From: Pseudomonas sp. MWU13-2100 | GTDB lineage: Bacteria; Pseudomonadota; Gammaproteobacteria; Pseudomonadales; Pseudomonadaceae | Assembly: GCF_023242365.1 (NCBI RefSeq) | Contig: NZ_JALLIX010000004.1 | Span: 124,001-188,000 of the forward strand | Direction: 5' to 3' | Length of the DNA stretch: 64,000 nt | Shown here: in pieces, positions 63,399 to 64,000 of the stretch | Position numbering within the stretch: position 1 is the first letter of the stretch | How the letters are laid out: the number at the start of each line of letters is the position of its first letter | Position numbers and translations under genes: made by a program | Notes under the pieces: generated by a model | Database searches by the model: none | The model's input: only the letters and a program-made list of their open reading frames with translations | What the model was told of the DNA's origin: nothing

Positions 63399-64000
63399 TT
63401 AGAAATCGAAGAACACCGTTTCCGCCTCGCCTTGAACATGGATGTCAAAACGATAGGCCAGCTTGCCGTCAACCGTGCAACGCTTGGCAACCAGGGTCTC
63501 ACGGCGTTGCGGTTGTTCGATCAGGTTCAGTACCGGATCGAGCGCATTGGCCTCGGCTTCGTCGTCGAAGTACAGACGGGTCTGCAGGTGAATGTTGATG
63601 CCCCGGGCAAACAGCGAAACATTGATGTGGGCCGCCATGGGCACACCGGCGGCATTGTTCAGCGTACCGGGCTTGATGGTCTTCAGCAGCCACTCGCCGG
63701 TATCCGTGGTGGCGGTACGGCCAAAGCTGTTGAAGGCTTTTTCCAGGTTGTAATCGCTGTCGTAGACCCCTTCGTGGTTGGCCTGCCAGAACTCCAGGAA
63801 CGAATCGCGAATCAGGTGACCATTACCATCGTAGACATGGCCCAACAGCAGGATATGCTCGCCCGGCGCACCGGGTTTGGCCATCTCGTTCCAGATTTCC
63901 TGCTCGCGCGGCGGGTTGCCGGCGGCCTCCAGCGCCAGGCCGATATGCACGTAGGGACCGGCGGTCTGCGAAGGGGTTTCAGGCAGAAGTTGAACGGGCA
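63399..64000 (-). CDS. pcaG: Protocatechuate 3,4-dioxygenase alpha subunit (start cut by window end)
   Basis: Structural partner of PcaH in the intradiol ring-cleaving dioxygenase, which converts protocatechuate to 3-carboxy-cis,cis-muconate. About 200 residues are visible, reading PVQLLPETPSQTAGPYVHIG at the N-terminus, then EIWNEMAKPG, GHVYDGNGHLIRDSFLEFWQ and the C-terminal HVQGEAETVFFDF. The coding strand ends in TG of a probable ATG whose first base would be position 64001, so only one base is missing. pcaH is expected just beyond. Confidence 0.92.
   Translation of the reverse strand, partial: PVQLLPETPSQTAGPYVHIGLALEAAGNPPREQEIWNEMAKPGAPGEHILLLGHVYDGNGHLIRDSFLEFWQANHEGVYDSDYNLEKAFNSFGRTATTDTGEWLLKTIKPGTLNNAAGVPMAAHINVSLFARGINIHLQTRLYFDDEAEANALDPVLNLIEQPQRRETLVAKRCTVDGKLAYRFDIHVQGEAETVFFDF

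Overview
The window looks like a chromosomal segment of a Pseudomonas-type gammaproteobacterium. Support comes from the ech-vdh-fcs-aat-acd ferulate cluster with a MarR regulator, a Pseudomonas-style vanAB pair, OprD-family porins, pca genes, Anr-type boxes and A-rich Crc/Hfq-type (CA) motifs at many catabolic start sites. I see no insertion sequence, tRNA, rRNA or CRISPR array. The species cannot be fixed from the sequence alone.

Region 1 (about 0.2-16.3 kb) is an energy and carbon-storage module. A leftward operon glgA-ppsA-gpmA and a rightward operon (BON-domain protein, 31-codon leader ORF, atpDCQRBEFAG) diverge from an intergenic region with two FNR/Anr-like boxes. The nine atp genes encode an N-type ATPase: atpQ and atpR are present, there is no delta gene, the b subunit is extended and the c subunit carries two carboxylates. 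A second leftward operon (tandem-Usp protein, then glgP) has its own Anr-like box. The set suggests a low-oxygen or stress programme that mobilises glycogen and runs an alternative ion-pumping ATPase.

Region 2 (16.3-19.4 kb) holds decayed fragments of a DUF1479 gene and an AraC-family gene in overlapping frames, then mmsA with a divergent LysR regulator.

Region 3 (19.4-30.6 kb) is a six-gene leftward operon: aromatic aldehyde dehydrogenase, coniferyl-alcohol-dehydrogenase-like SDR, DUF1302, DUF1329, YCF48/BNR-repeat protein and RND/MMPL transporter. It starts at a good sigma-54 promoter. A divergent XylR/DmpR-type activator keeps the phenol-pocket and zinc-site residues of MopR. I consider this the best candidate for an under-described system: an envelope-spanning module coupled to oxidation of phenylpropanoid alcohols.

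Region 4 (30.6-43.9 kb) contains a TetR regulator; a NylB-like amide hydrolase, an outer-membrane barrel and an orphan PotF-like binding protein; vanAB behind two TGGATCCA operators; a LacI-controlled ABC importer with a GpdQ-like phosphodiesterase; and a GntR/FCD regulator that may be VanR.

Region 5 (44.1-55.2 kb) is the ferulate pathway (ech, vdh, fcs, aat, acd) with divergent ferR, an OprD porin and an aromatic-acid MFS importer. Region 6 (55.3-64 kb) is a leftward protocatechuate block: pcaG (cut by the window end), a PcaK-like transporter, pcaB, pcaC (no pcaD between them), an AraC regulator, a phenol-type outer-membrane protein, an MFS permease and an amidase.

Together the genes predict coniferyl alcohol -> coniferaldehyde -> ferulate -> feruloyl-CoA -> vanillin -> vanillate -> protocatechuate -> ring cleavage, with catabolite-repression motifs at most of the entry points.
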